Below the pieces are notes generated by a model. That model was not told the DNA's origin. It ran no database searches and saw nothing but the letters and a program-made list of their open reading frames with translations. Below are positions 1 to 7,399 of a stretch of DNA of 15,280 nucleotides, piece by piece. The translations under genes and the position numbers were made by a program. The stretch lies in NCBI GenBank assembly GCA_045654645.1, contig JAZONR010000062.1, positions 1-15,280 on the forward strand, written 5' to 3'. The stretch comes from HGM04593 sp045654645 (lineage in GTDB: Bacteria > Bacteroidota > Bacteroidia > Bacteroidales > Bacteroidaceae). The number at the start of each line of letters is the position of its first letter. Position 1 is the stretch's first letter.

Positions 1-219
1 AGAGAGTGCTTGCATTCTATGCCGAGCAGCAAGGAGGAAAAACCACGCATTGCGGATTAACCGACGCAGCACGCGAGAGCAGAGAGTGCTTGCATTCTAT
101 GCCGAGCAGGAAGGAGGAAAAACCACGCATTGCGGATTAACCGACGCAGCACGCGAGAGCAGAGAGCGCTTGTATTCTATACCGGGCAGCAAGGAGGAAA
201 ACCCTGCGTTGCGGATTAA
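1..219. repeat. 80-bp tandem repeat, about 2.75 copies, downstream of obgE
   Basis: Copy 1 is 1-80, copy 2 is 81-160 and copy 3 begins at 161. Copies 1 and 2 differ at one base (position 30 versus 110, C/G). Copy 3 has several substitutions and a one-base deletion in the A-run after 197; its match is clear to about 219 and then fades into unrelated sequence near 240. Each copy holds a perfect AAGGAGG (31-37, 111-117, 191-197) and a GCATT/GCGGATTAA segment. The array starts at the window edge, so more copies may lie outside. Eighty is not a multiple of three, so an ORF crossing the array reads each copy in a different frame, which argues against a protein repeat. There are no unique spacers, so this is not CRISPR. 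Its function is unknown; an intergenic minisatellite is the safest label. Confidence 0.9.
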
Positions 220-311
220 TTTGCTAAGCGTAAATGAGCATTTCCAAGGGCGAGTATAACAACAAAAGAGCCTTTTCAGTCAGTTTCGTACCTTATTTAT
301 ATATATAGCCA

Positions 312-1469
312 TCACTCGTCAAAGTCAAACTCATCATAATTGAAGTCATCGTCCTCTTCAGCCGCTTCTTCATCCACATAATCATCCTCCCAGTCGGCAA
401 AATCGTTTGCAAGCATCTTGGCATCATAGTTGCGATGAACAAGCTCCTCTCGCTTAACAGCTGCAAGCATATTCTCTTCACTGTTCAGCTTTTCCCAAAG
501 AACATCCTTCAGTTCCTGCACACCCTCGCCCGTTGCCGCCGAAATAAATACACAGGGAACATCCTCGGGCAAATTCCCTGAAAGCATCTCTTTGAGTTCC
601 TCATCAATAAGGTCGCACTTTGTAACAGCCAACACGCGCTGCTTATCTAACATTTCCGGGTTAAAGGTTGCCAATTCATTGAGCAACACCTCATACTCCT
701 TTTTAATATCATCAGCCTCGGCAGGCACCATAAACAATAACAGGGAGTTTCGCTCAATGTGGCGCAAGAAACGCAGACCCAAACCCTTGCCTTGACTGGC
801 GCCCTCAATTATACCGGGAATATCGGCCATAACAAATGACTTTCCATCGCGATAGGGGACAATTCCCAAATTGGGTTCCAATGTGGTAAAAGGATAGTTT
901 GCTATCTTGGGCTTGGCAGCCGACACCGATGACAAGAGGGTGGATTTTCCCGCATTGGGAAAACCAACAAGACCGACATCGGCAAGGAGTTTAAGCTCCA
1001 GCGTTACTGTCATCTCACGCATAGGCTCACCCGGCTGGGCAAAGCGAGGCGCCTGACGTGTGGGAGTTGCAAAATGCACATTACCAAGGCCGCCACGCCC
1101 ACCTTTGAGCAGCGTAACCAACTGACCATCCTCCATAACATCGCACAAAAACTCACCGGTCTCGGCATTGTAGGCAACCGTACCACAAGGCACATCAACG
1201 ATTTTGCTCTCGCCGTCGGCACCCGTACTCTTGTTTATGCCGCCATTCTGACCATTTCCGGCAAAGATATGACGTTGATATTTCAAGTGAAGCAAAGTCC
1301 AATAGTTGCGATTTCCACGCAAGATTATATCGCCTCCCTTACCGCCATCGCCGCCGTCGGGGCCTCCATTAGGTATATATTTAGCACGGTGCAGATGCGC
1401 CATTCCACGACCTCCACGGCCCGAACGGCACACAATCTTCACATAGTCAATAAAATTAGATTCTGCCAT
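312..1469 (-). CDS. obgE: Obg-family GTPase ObgE (CgtA)
   Basis: A GTPase that binds the large ribosomal subunit and acts in 50S assembly and stress/growth control (family knowledge). With the ATG at 1469 it is 385 aa. The glycine-rich Obg fold fills about residues 2-155, with the typical PNGGPDGGDGGKGG stretch. The G domain follows: P-loop GFPNAGKST (169-177), TT switch I (about 195), DIPG (216-219), TKCD (283-286) and SAA (310-312). The last 30 residues are very rich in Asp/Glu, as in other Bacteroidales ObgE. A GTG at 1487 would add six residues; I prefer the ATG because family members begin MAESNF. It is the last gene of the hpt-adk-obgE unit, 119 bases after adk with a stem-loop between. 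The 80-bp repeat lies beyond its stop. Identity is very sure; the start is fairly sure. Confidence 0.97.
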   Translation of the reverse strand: MAESNFIDYVKIVCRSGRGGRGMAHLHRAKYIPNGGPDGGDGGKGGDIILRGNRNYWTLLHLKYQRHIFAGNGQNGGINKSTGADGESKIVDVPCGTVAYNAETGEFLCDVMEDGQLVTLLKGGRGGLGNVHFATPTRQAPRFAQPGEPMREMTVTLELKLLADVGLVGFPNAGKSTLLSSVSAAKPKIANYPFTTLEPNLGIVPYRDGKSFVMADIPGIIEGASQGKGLGLRFLRHIERNSLLLFMVPAEADDIKKEYEVLLNELATFNPEMLDKQRVLAVTKCDLIDEELKEMLSGNLPEDVPCVFISAATGEGVQELKDVLWEKLNSEENMLAAVKREELVHRNYDAKMLANDFADWEDDYVDEEAAEEDDDFNYDEFDFDE

Positions 1470-1525
1470 AACATCAAAAACATTCACCCCTCACGGGGTA
1501 CATTATATAAACAAATTAAACAGCA

Positions 1526-1557
1526 AAAGTTGCCACTATGGGCATAGCGACAACTTT
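1526..1557 (-). terminator. Stem-loop between adk and obgE (weak terminator, attenuator or processing site)
   Basis: Arms 1526-1540 and 1543-1557 are inverted copies with two mismatches in 15 positions. Read as minus-strand RNA both mismatches become G-U wobbles, so the stem is continuous only in the direction in which adk and obgE are transcribed; the innermost pairs must open to make a loop. Downstream on the minus strand is an interrupted T-rich stretch (TTTTGCTGTTT), weaker than a classic intrinsic terminator. It could lower obgE expression relative to adk, protect an mRNA 3' end or mark a processing site. I see no convincing TAnnTTTG promoter between it and obgE, which favours partial rather than complete termination. 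Confidence 0.5.
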
Positions 1558-1588
1558 ACGCATCAGGCCGCGCACCGCCTGTAGAAAA

Positions 1589-2161
1589 TCACATTCTCGC
1601 CTCAATGGCAGCCACAATATCACCAAAGATACGGTCGAGTTCACCAAGGCCGTTGATATAGCAACGCTTGCCCTCCTTCTCATACCAATCTTTAAGGGGC
1701 AGAGTCTGCTCTGCATACACCTTAAGGCGTTTCTGGATAGTCTCCTCATTATCATCGGCACGACCCGAAAGCTGTCCTCGTTTAAGAAGACGATCCATAA
1801 GCTCCGCCTCGGGCACGTCAAGCTCTATCATAGCCGTAATATCCTCGCCTCGCTCATTAAGCATCACCTTTAGAGCCTCGGCCTGAGCTATCGTGCGGGG
1901 AAAACCGTCAAAAATGACACCCTTGCTATCTGCAAGCTTGTCGAGCTTGCCCGCAAGAATCTCTATCATAAGCTCATCGGGGATAAGATGTCCCTTGTCG
2001 ATTATGCTTTGCGCAGTCTTACCAAGTTCAGTCCCTGCAGCAATCTCACCGCGCAGAACCTCACCTGTTGAGATATGGTCGAGCCCATACTTCTCAACAA
2101 TTCTCTCACTCTGGGTGCCTTTTCCACTACCAGGAGCACCAAAAATAACTATATTAAGCAT
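1589..2161 (-). CDS. adk: Adenylate kinase, short-LID form
   Basis: Catalyses ATP + AMP = 2 ADP in the cytoplasm and balances adenine nucleotides. The product is 190 aa. The P-loop GAPGSGKGT is at 8-16, the AMP-site STGEVLRGE at 31-39, and DGFPRT at 85-90. The LID is the short version (RGQLSGRADD, 128-137), without the zinc-binding cysteines or long lid of the roughly 215-aa enzymes; this length is normal for Bacteroidota. The ATG at 2161 puts the P-loop at the expected distance from the N-terminus. It lies 11 bases after hpt on the same strand, so the two are almost surely co-transcribed, and both serve purine nucleotide supply. Confidence 0.97.
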   Translation of the reverse strand: MLNIVIFGAPGSGKGTQSERIVEKYGLDHISTGEVLRGEIAAGTELGKTAQSIIDKGHLIPDELMIEILAGKLDKLADSKGVIFDGFPRTIAQAEALKVMLNERGEDITAMIELDVPEAELMDRLLKRGQLSGRADDNEETIQKRLKVYAEQTLPLKDWYEKEGKRCYINGLGELDRIFGDIVAAIEARM

Positions 2162-2172
2162 AGAAGCAAAAT

Positions 2173-2709
2173 TTATTCAACAACATCATACACGTCGGGC
2201 AAATTGCGGCCAAGACCATCATAATCCAATCCATAACCCACAATAAACCTGTCAGGAATAGTAAATACAGGATATTTCACATCCACAGGCACTTTTAGGC
2301 GAGAAGGCTTCACAAACAGCGAAGCAATGGCCACAGAAGCCGGCTCCTTCGCACCCAAAGTCTCAAGCATATTCTGCATTGTGTAACCAGTATCCACAAT
2401 ATCCTCAATAATAATCACATCGCGCCCGGCAATGGATTCAGTGAGACCAAGCACCTCGCGAACAACGCCGGTGCTGTTTGTACCCTGATAGGATGATAGT
2501 TTCACAAAAGAGATTTCACATTCGAGCCGGAGATTTTTCATAAGGTCGGATGCGAACATAAAGCTACCGTTGAGAACACCCAAAAGCAACGGGCGCTTCC
2601 CTGCATAGTCTTTGTTAATGCGTTCAGCAACCACTTTCACCGCTGCTGCAATCTCTTCACCGGATATGGTTTTTTCAAACTCCTTGTCGTGTATTTTTAT
2701 TCTTGACAT
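2173..2709 (-). CDS. hpt: Hypoxanthine phosphoribosyltransferase
   Basis: Purine salvage enzyme that joins hypoxanthine (and usually guanine) to PRPP to give IMP/GMP. With the ATG at 2709 it is 178 aa. The PRPP-binding loop VIIIEDIVDTGYT is at 98-110, with the ED pair and the catalytic-base Asp in DTG. A GVLNGSF segment (44-50) and the base-side FIVGYGLDYDG (155-165) are typical of the HPRT family. An in-frame ATG at 2736 would add nine residues but falls before the conserved start. First gene of the hpt-adk-obgE unit, reading away from the DUF4831-ffh unit, with a plausible promoter about 47 bases upstream. Confidence 0.96.
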   Translation of the reverse strand: MSRIKIHDKEFEKTISGEEIAAAVKVVAERINKDYAGKRPLLLGVLNGSFMFASDLMKNLRLECEISFVKLSSYQGTNSTGVVREVLGLTESIAGRDVIIIEDIVDTGYTMQNMLETLGAKEPASVAIASLFVKPSRLKVPVDVKYPVFTIPDRFIVGYGLDYDGLGRNLPDVYDVVE

Positions 2710-2755
2710 ACGATTTTGTTTTAGGGCAAGGCACATTACCCGCCATATATCCCCA

Positions 2756-2763
2756 CAAAAATA
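2756..2763 (-). promoter_or_regulatory. hpt: Candidate -7 element of the hpt promoter
   Basis: On the minus strand this reads TATTTTTG, a full match to the Bacteroidota primary sigma factor -7 consensus TAnnTTTG. It would start transcription near 2750 and give a leader of roughly 40 bases before the hpt ATG. No clear TTTG -33 box sits at the ideal distance; a TTG occurs somewhat too far upstream. The surrounding 2710-2940 region is AT-rich and divergent, as expected for a promoter region. Confidence 0.5.
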
Positions 2764-2880
2764 GAAAAAAGTTCCGAGAAATAATTCAATATATCACCCT
2801 TTTTGTTAATAAAAAAAGAAATAAAAGAGACAAACGACAAGTTAAGAGCATTTAAGGCCCTGATTTTGGAAACAAATTAC

Positions 2881-2888
2881 TATCTTCG
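2881..2888 (+). promoter_or_regulatory. Candidate -7 element for the DUF4831-ffh-folD-capA unit
   Basis: Reads TATCTTCG, one base off TAnnTTTG, within ACTATCTTCGCAAAA, a context often seen upstream of Bacteroidota genes. Transcription would begin near 2894, about 47 bases before the ATG at 2941. A TTTG at 2865-2868 is only 12 bases upstream, too close for a standard -33 box. If correct, it rules out the longer ORF start at 2803, which lies upstream of it. Confidence 0.45.
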
Positions 2889-2894
2889 CAAAAA

Positions 2895-2915
2895 ATTGGG
2901 ATTTTATGTCCCAAT
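2895..2915 (+). other. 5'-leader stem-loop upstream of the DUF4831 gene
   Basis: Perfect 7-bp inverted repeat ATTGGGA (2895-2901) / TCCCAAT (2909-2915) with a 7-base loop. It sits at the predicted transcript start, so it could cap the 5' end of the mRNA and affect stability. There is no T-run after it, so it is not a terminator. It could also be chance in AT-rich DNA. Confidence 0.4.
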
Positions 2916-2940
2916 AGAGAGAACCCGCAACACCAACAAT

Positions 2941-4005
2941 ATGAAAAAGTTTGTTACAGCACTGCTTTTGGCATTTGCACTCCCCTGCATTGCGCAAGCA
3001 CAGCTCAGTGCCTTCTTCTCAGGAACCAGCGAAGGGGTTACATACTGCCTGCCCAACACAAGATTGGAGATAACAGTAGAGGCCAGTTGTATAACACAAA
3101 CCCCCGGAGAATTCTATAGCTATGCAGAGCGTTATCTGCACATAAAAAACGTCATCTCCAAGGCCAGCAACAACTGGGACATCACATCAACCGAGAGCAA
3201 CCGCACAGGCGTGCCCAATAAGGAAAAGAGCTTCACGGTAAACCTCAACGGCGGCACCGCAAGCAACATCAGGCTCAATGATAAGGGGATTATAGAATCA
3301 ATAAACAGCACATCCCAAACGAATAACAAAGACAACGAGCCCAATGCCAAGCAAGATACCAGGAACAGCACCAACCCTTCTCAGTATATGACCGAGGAGA
3401 TGCTGCAGGCAACATCTACCGCCAAAATGGCAGAGCTCACAGCCAAGGAGATATATACCATCCGCGAAAGCAAACTCGCCATCACAAGAGGACAGCTTGA
3501 AAATATGCCCAGCGACGGCGCTGCCATAGCACTGCTGCTGCAAGAGCTCGACAAACAGGAGAAGGCACTCACCGAGATGTTCATTGGACGCACCGACACT
3601 GTTTACCACAGATACACATTTACAATAGACCCAAGCAGTGAATGTGATACAACAAAGGCTGTGCTTTTCAGATTCTCACGCAAGATGGGAATCCTCGACA
3701 AAGAGAACCTTGCCGGCGAACCAATATATTACGACCTCAAGGACCTGAAAACAGTGCTGCTGCCAACACCCGAGGAGACAGCCAAGGCAAAGCCAATGAA
3801 GAAAGAAGGTATCTTCTACAACAACCCCGGCCGCCTAAAGATGACAATCTACACCAAGGCACGCAAATTCCTCGAGCAGGAGATTCCAATAGCCCAGCTG
3901 GGCACAACTGAAATACTCTCAAAGAATCTATTTAAGAGAAACAGCACCACAAAGGTAACATTCGACACCTCAACCGGTGCAATAACGGATATAAAGAAAG
4001 ATTAA
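2941..4005 (+). CDS. Secreted DUF4831-family protein
   Basis: A 354-aa protein of unknown function that resembles the DUF4831 family of Bacteroidales. Residues 1-20 form a signal peptide (two Lys, a hydrophobic core, then AQA before Gln21); Cys16 has no lipobox, so it should be soluble in the periplasm or be exported further. The family-like start of the mature part is visible as GVTYCLPNT (32-40) and TPGEFYSYAERYL (54-66). About 122-147 is a low-complexity Asn/Thr/Ser/Lys linker. About 160-215 is a charged, probably helical region, and the C-terminal third looks beta-rich. The start at 2941 is chosen because the signal peptide begins there; the same frame is open back to 2803 with an unlikely N-terminus. 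It leads the plus-strand unit, 21 bases before ffh. The family call is from memory of its motifs. Confidence 0.85.
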   Translation: MKKFVTALLLAFALPCIAQAQLSAFFSGTSEGVTYCLPNTRLEITVEASCITQTPGEFYSYAERYLHIKNVISKASNNWDITSTESNRTGVPNKEKSFTVNLNGGTASNIRLNDKGIIESINSTSQTNNKDNEPNAKQDTRNSTNPSQYMTEEMLQATSTAKMAELTAKEIYTIRESKLAITRGQLENMPSDGAAIALLLQELDKQEKALTEMFIGRTDTVYHRYTFTIDPSSECDTTKAVLFRFSRKMGILDKENLAGEPIYYDLKDLKTVLLPTPEETAKAKPMKKEGIFYNNPGRLKMTIYTKARKFLEQEIPIAQLGTTEILSKNLFKRNSTTKVTFDTSTGAITDIKKD

Positions 4006-4026
4006 CTATAAAACGCATATATAAAA

Positions 4027-5349
4027 ATGTTTGAAAACCTTAGCGAGCGCCTTGAACGCTCATTGAAAATATTAAAGGGAGAAGGCCGCATCACAGAAGT
4101 AAACGTTGCCGAGACACTGAAGGATGTGCGCAAGGCACTGCTTGATGCCGACGTCAATTACAAGGTTGCAAAGACCTTCACCGACACAGTAAAGAACAAG
4201 GCCATTGGCCAGAATGTGCTCACATCGCTCCACCCCAGCCAGTTGATGGTGAAGATTGTTCACGATGAACTCACAACATTGATGGGAGGCGAGACTGCAG
4301 AGATAAACTACGAGGGACACCCTGCTGTAATCCTTATGTCGGGTCTTCAGGGTAGTGGTAAAACCACATTCTCTTCAAAACTGGCCAACTACCTCAAGAA
4401 AAAGAAGAACCGCAACCCTCTGTTGGTAGCCTGCGACGTGTACCGCCCTGCAGCCATTGACCAGCTCAAGGTGCTTGGCGAGACCATAGGCGTGCCTGTA
4501 TACAGCGAGCCCGACAGCAAGGACCCCGTGCAGATAGCACTCAATGCCATCAAAGAGGCAAAGGCCAAGAGCTACAACCTTGTAATCATCGATACCGCCG
4601 GACGCCTTGCCGTTGATGAGGCAATGATGAAAGAGATTGCAGCCATCAAGGAGGCTGTAAACCCCACCGAGACACTCTTTGTTGTAGACTCAATGACCGG
4701 TCAGGATGCTGTAAACACCGCAAAAGAGTTCAACGACCGTCTCGACTTCACCGGTGTTATCCTGACAAAACTCGATGGCGACACACGCGGCGGTGCCGCT
4801 CTCTCAATACGCACAGTAGTTACCAAGCCCATAAAGTTCATCGGCACAGGCGAGAAGATGGAAGCTATCGACCAATTCCACCCCAACCGAATGGCCGACC
4901 GTATTTTGGGAATGGGAGACGTGGTGTCGCTTGTTGAACGAGCTCAGGAGCAGTTCGACGAGGAAGAGGCCAAGAAGTTGCAGCGCAAACTCGCACGTAA
5001 CCAGTTCGACTTCAACGACTTCCTAAACCAAATACAACAAATAAAGAAGATGGGCAACATCAAGGAGCTTATGGCAATGATTCCCGGCGTGGGAAAAGCC
5101 GTTAAGGACCTAGACATTGATGACAATGCCTTCAAGAGCGTGGAAGCCATAATACAGTCAATGACTCCCAAAGAGCGCGCCAACCCCGACATCATCAACA
5201 ACTCACGCAAGGAGCGCATTGCCCGCGGTAGCGGAACCACAATGCAAGAGGTAAATCGCCTGATGAAACAGTTTGAGCAGATACGCAAGACAATGAAGAG
5301 CGTTGCAGGCGGCAAGATGGGTAAGATGATGCCCAACTTCAAGTTCTGA
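4027..5349 (+). CDS. ffh: Signal recognition particle GTPase Ffh (SRP54)
   Basis: Protein part of the SRP. It binds 4.5S RNA and signal sequences of nascent chains and docks with FtsY at the membrane. The product is 440 aa, normal length. The N domain is about 1-95. The G domain has GLQGSGKTT (106-114), DTAGR (189-193), TKLDG (247-251) and RGG (254-256). The methionine-containing M domain runs from about 310 to the end, with the RNA-binding SGT segment near 403-405 and a C-terminus rich in Gly, Lys and Met. The ATG at 4027 follows an A-rich stretch with no Shine-Dalgarno, as usual in this phylum. It is followed 35 bases later by folD. No 4.5S RNA gene was recognised in this window. Confidence 0.98.
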   Translation: MFENLSERLERSLKILKGEGRITEVNVAETLKDVRKALLDADVNYKVAKTFTDTVKNKAIGQNVLTSLHPSQLMVKIVHDELTTLMGGETAEINYEGHPAVILMSGLQGSGKTTFSSKLANYLKKKKNRNPLLVACDVYRPAAIDQLKVLGETIGVPVYSEPDSKDPVQIALNAIKEAKAKSYNLVIIDTAGRLAVDEAMMKEIAAIKEAVNPTETLFVVDSMTGQDAVNTAKEFNDRLDFTGVILTKLDGDTRGGAALSIRTVVTKPIKFIGTGEKMEAIDQFHPNRMADRILGMGDVVSLVERAQEQFDEEEAKKLQRKLARNQFDFNDFLNQIQQIKKMGNIKELMAMIPGVGKAVKDLDIDDNAFKSVEAIIQSMTPKERANPDIINNSRKERIARGSGTTMQEVNRLMKQFEQIRKTMKSVAGGKMGKMMPNFKF

Positions 5350-5384
5350 CAAAGAGAATCACCAACCAATAATAACGGTACACT

Positions 5385-6266
5385 ATGCAGCTCATCGATG
5401 GCAAAGCCGTAGCGGCAACAATTAAGAGAGAGATAGCAGAAGAGGTAAGCGCAATAGTTGGCAGCGGCGGCAAACGCCCCCACCTTGCAGCAATTCTCGT
5501 GGGGCACGACGGCGGCAGCGAAACATACGTTGCAAGCAAAGTAAAAGCTTGCGAGGAGTGCGGCTTCACCTCCACCCTCATACGCTACGAATCCGATGTT
5601 ACCGAGGAGGAACTGCTCAACAAAGTATACGAACTGAACAACGATGCCGATGTAGACGGTTTCATTGTGCAGCTTCCCCTTCCTGCGCACATCAATGAGC
5701 AGAAGGTAACCGAGGCCATAGACTACCGCAAAGATGTAGACGGTTTTCATCCCGTCAATGTAGGAAGGCTATCCATTGGGCTTCCTTGCTTCTTGTCGGC
5801 AACCCCTAACGGAATAATGGAACTGCTGCGTCGCTATAACATTGACACAAAAGGCAAGAAATGTGTTGTTCTGGGACGCAGCAACATCGTGGGCAAGCCT
5901 ATGGCAAGCCTTATGATGCAGAAGCATATACCAGGCGATGCAACGGTAACGGTGTGCCACAGCCACACTCAGAATATTGCAGAAGAGTGCCGCCAGGCCG
6001 ATATCATAATAGCAGCACTGGGGCAGCCCCATTTTGTCAAAGCAGATATGGTGAAGGAGGGGGCTGTGGTCATCGACGTGGGCACGACACGTGTGCCCGA
6101 TGCCACACGCAAGACAGGATTCCGCCTGTGCGGCGATGTTGATTTTGACAACGTGGCTCCCAAATGCTCTTTCATAACACCGGTTCCCGGCGGCGTGGGC
6201 CCAATGACCATTGTCTCGCTTATGAAGAACACACTGTTGGCCGGCAAACGCGCCATCTACAAATGA
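5385..6266 (+). CDS. folD: Bifunctional methylenetetrahydrofolate dehydrogenase / cyclohydrolase FolD
   Basis: Interconverts 5,10-methylene-THF and 10-formyl-THF using NADP, supplying one-carbon units for purines and formyl-Met. The product is 293 aa, usual length. YVASK (48-52) holds the catalytic Tyr and Lys; QLPLP is at 96-100, DGFHP at 119-123, the NADP-binding GRSNIVGKP at 164-172 and PVPGGVGPMT at 266-275. The usual PCTPxG motif appears as SATPNG (138-143), which I believe is the common Bacteroidales form. The gene ends in an ATGA overlap with the CapA-like gene, so the two are likely translationally coupled. Confidence 0.98.
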   Translation: MQLIDGKAVAATIKREIAEEVSAIVGSGGKRPHLAAILVGHDGGSETYVASKVKACEECGFTSTLIRYESDVTEEELLNKVYELNNDADVDGFIVQLPLPAHINEQKVTEAIDYRKDVDGFHPVNVGRLSIGLPCFLSATPNGIMELLRRYNIDTKGKKCVVLGRSNIVGKPMASLMMQKHIPGDATVTVCHSHTQNIAEECRQADIIIAALGQPHFVKADMVKEGAVVIDVGTTRVPDATRKTGFRLCGDVDFDNVAPKCSFITPVPGGVGPMTIVSLMKNTLLAGKRAIYK

Positions 6267-7399
6267 GAGAGTTTTTCCGTTTCCTAACACTCCTGACACT
6301 GCTGTGCGCGCTGCCCAAAGTTTCGGTATCGCAACACTTCATCACACCCGTACAGCAGTTGGAATTGCTGTTTGCCGGAGACATAATGCAGCACCGGACA
6401 CAGCTTGAAATGGCAGATGATGGTAACGGAAAATACAGCTTCACCTATTGCTATCGCCACATATCGCAGCTTGTCAAGAGCGCCGACATTTCGGTAGCCA
6501 ATTTGGAGACCACCATTGGCAGCGGCGGCTACAGCGGCTACCCCTCGTTCTGTGCCCCCGACAGTTTCCTCTATGCAGTGAAAGAGGCCGGTTTCAACAC
6601 ACTGCTACTGGCCAACAACCACTGTTTTGACAAAGGCAAGCGCGGAGCACTATACACACTCAACCTTCTTGACTCGCTGGGCATAACACACTGCGGCGTC
6701 TATCGCAACGCCGAGGAGCGCGAAGAGCGCTACCCCGTTATAATAGAAAAGAAGGGTGTGCGTGTGGCACTCCTTAACTACACCTATAGCACCAACGGCA
6801 GGGAGGCCCCTGCCCCAATGGTTGTAAACCTCATTGACAAAGAGATGATGGCCGCCGACATTGAAAAAGCAAGAGCAATGAAGGTAGATGCCATAATAGC
6901 CTGTATGCACTGGGGAGATGAATATGTGAGCCTTCCCCCCGCCAGGGTAAGAGATTTGAGTGAATGGTTGCTGCAGCAAGGCGTGAGCCACATAATAGGC
7001 AATCACCCACACGTAATACAACCCATTGAGGTGCGCGAAGAGAGCGAAACGCCCGACCGCCACGTCGTTGTCTACTCAACAGGCAACCTTGTGTCGAATA
7101 TGTCATTGAGGGGCACCGACGGAGGAGCCATCATAAAGATGAAGCTGGTGAAAATCCTTAACTACACCCGCCCTGCCGCCATACGCTACCTTCTCACCTG
7201 GATAGCACCCAAGCAGAGCGACGGAAGGCGCGACTTCACCATCTACCCGGCAGCCACAACCATAATCAACGGCAACGACAATGCCGCCCTAAAGCTAAAG
7301 ACATTCCTTAATGACAGCCGCGCACTCTTCAAGAAGCACAACAAGGGCGACATCACAGAGATGACAATAGACAGCGTGCTCCTTGAGCCGCTGCGTTAA
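6263..7399 (+). CDS. Exported CapA-family protein (poly-gamma-glutamate synthesis-like metallophosphatase fold)
   Basis: A 378-aa protein of the CapA/PGA_cap family, which has a calcineurin-like phosphoesterase fold. Ordered motifs: FAGDIM (37-42), VANLET (78-83), LLANNHCFDKG (115-125), ACMHWGDEY (213-221), IIGNHPHV (244-251) and YSTGN (271-275); these include the likely metal-binding Asp, Asn and His residues. Residues 1-23 look like a signal peptide ending SVS before Gln24. The start at 6263 overlaps the folD stop (ATGA); an upstream start at 6164 would lie inside folD and would lose the signal peptide. In Bacillus CapA takes part in poly-gamma-glutamate capsule export, but most Bacteroidota members lack capBC neighbours, as here, so the substrate is unknown. 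It ends head-on against the DUF3256 gene, sharing TTAA. Confidence 0.92.
   Translation: MREFFRFLTLLTLLCALPKVSVSQHFITPVQQLELLFAGDIMQHRTQLEMADDGNGKYSFTYCYRHISQLVKSADISVANLETTIGSGGYSGYPSFCAPDSFLYAVKEAGFNTLLLANNHCFDKGKRGALYTLNLLDSLGITHCGVYRNAEEREERYPVIIEKKGVRVALLNYTYSTNGREAPAPMVVNLIDKEMMAADIEKARAMKVDAIIACMHWGDEYVSLPPARVRDLSEWLLQQGVSHIIGNHPHVIQPIEVREESETPDRHVVVYSTGNLVSNMSLRGTDGGAIIKMKLVKILNYTRPAAIRYLLTWIAPKQSDGRRDFTIYPAATTIINGNDNAALKLKTFLNDSRALFKKHNKGDITEMTIDSVLLEPLR

Noticed and set aside
1..219. CRISPR array
   Set aside because: The units are contiguous 80-bp copies without unique spacers, and no cas genes are present.
50..259. 69-aa ORF on the plus strand through the 80-bp repeats
   Set aside because: The repeat unit is not a multiple of three, so its copies encode unrelated peptides, and no promoter or family resemblance supports a protein. 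Kept only as an observation on the repeat.
264..276. AAAAG-AGC-CTTTT as a terminator for obgE
   Set aside because: Only a 5-bp, A-T-dominated stem with a 3-base loop and a weak T-run; too poor to call.
2803..2940. N-terminal extension of the DUF4831 ORF
   Set aside because: The extension overlaps the predicted promoter and would place a clear signal peptide in the interior of the protein.
4944..5750. 268-aa minus-strand ORF opposite ffh and folD
   Set aside because: Antisense shadow of two well-identified genes; composition is the complement of their codons and no family is recognisable.
6164..6262. Upstream start for the CapA-like gene inside folD
   Set aside because: It would bury the signal peptide; the ATG at 6263 gives a signal peptide and an ATGA overlap.
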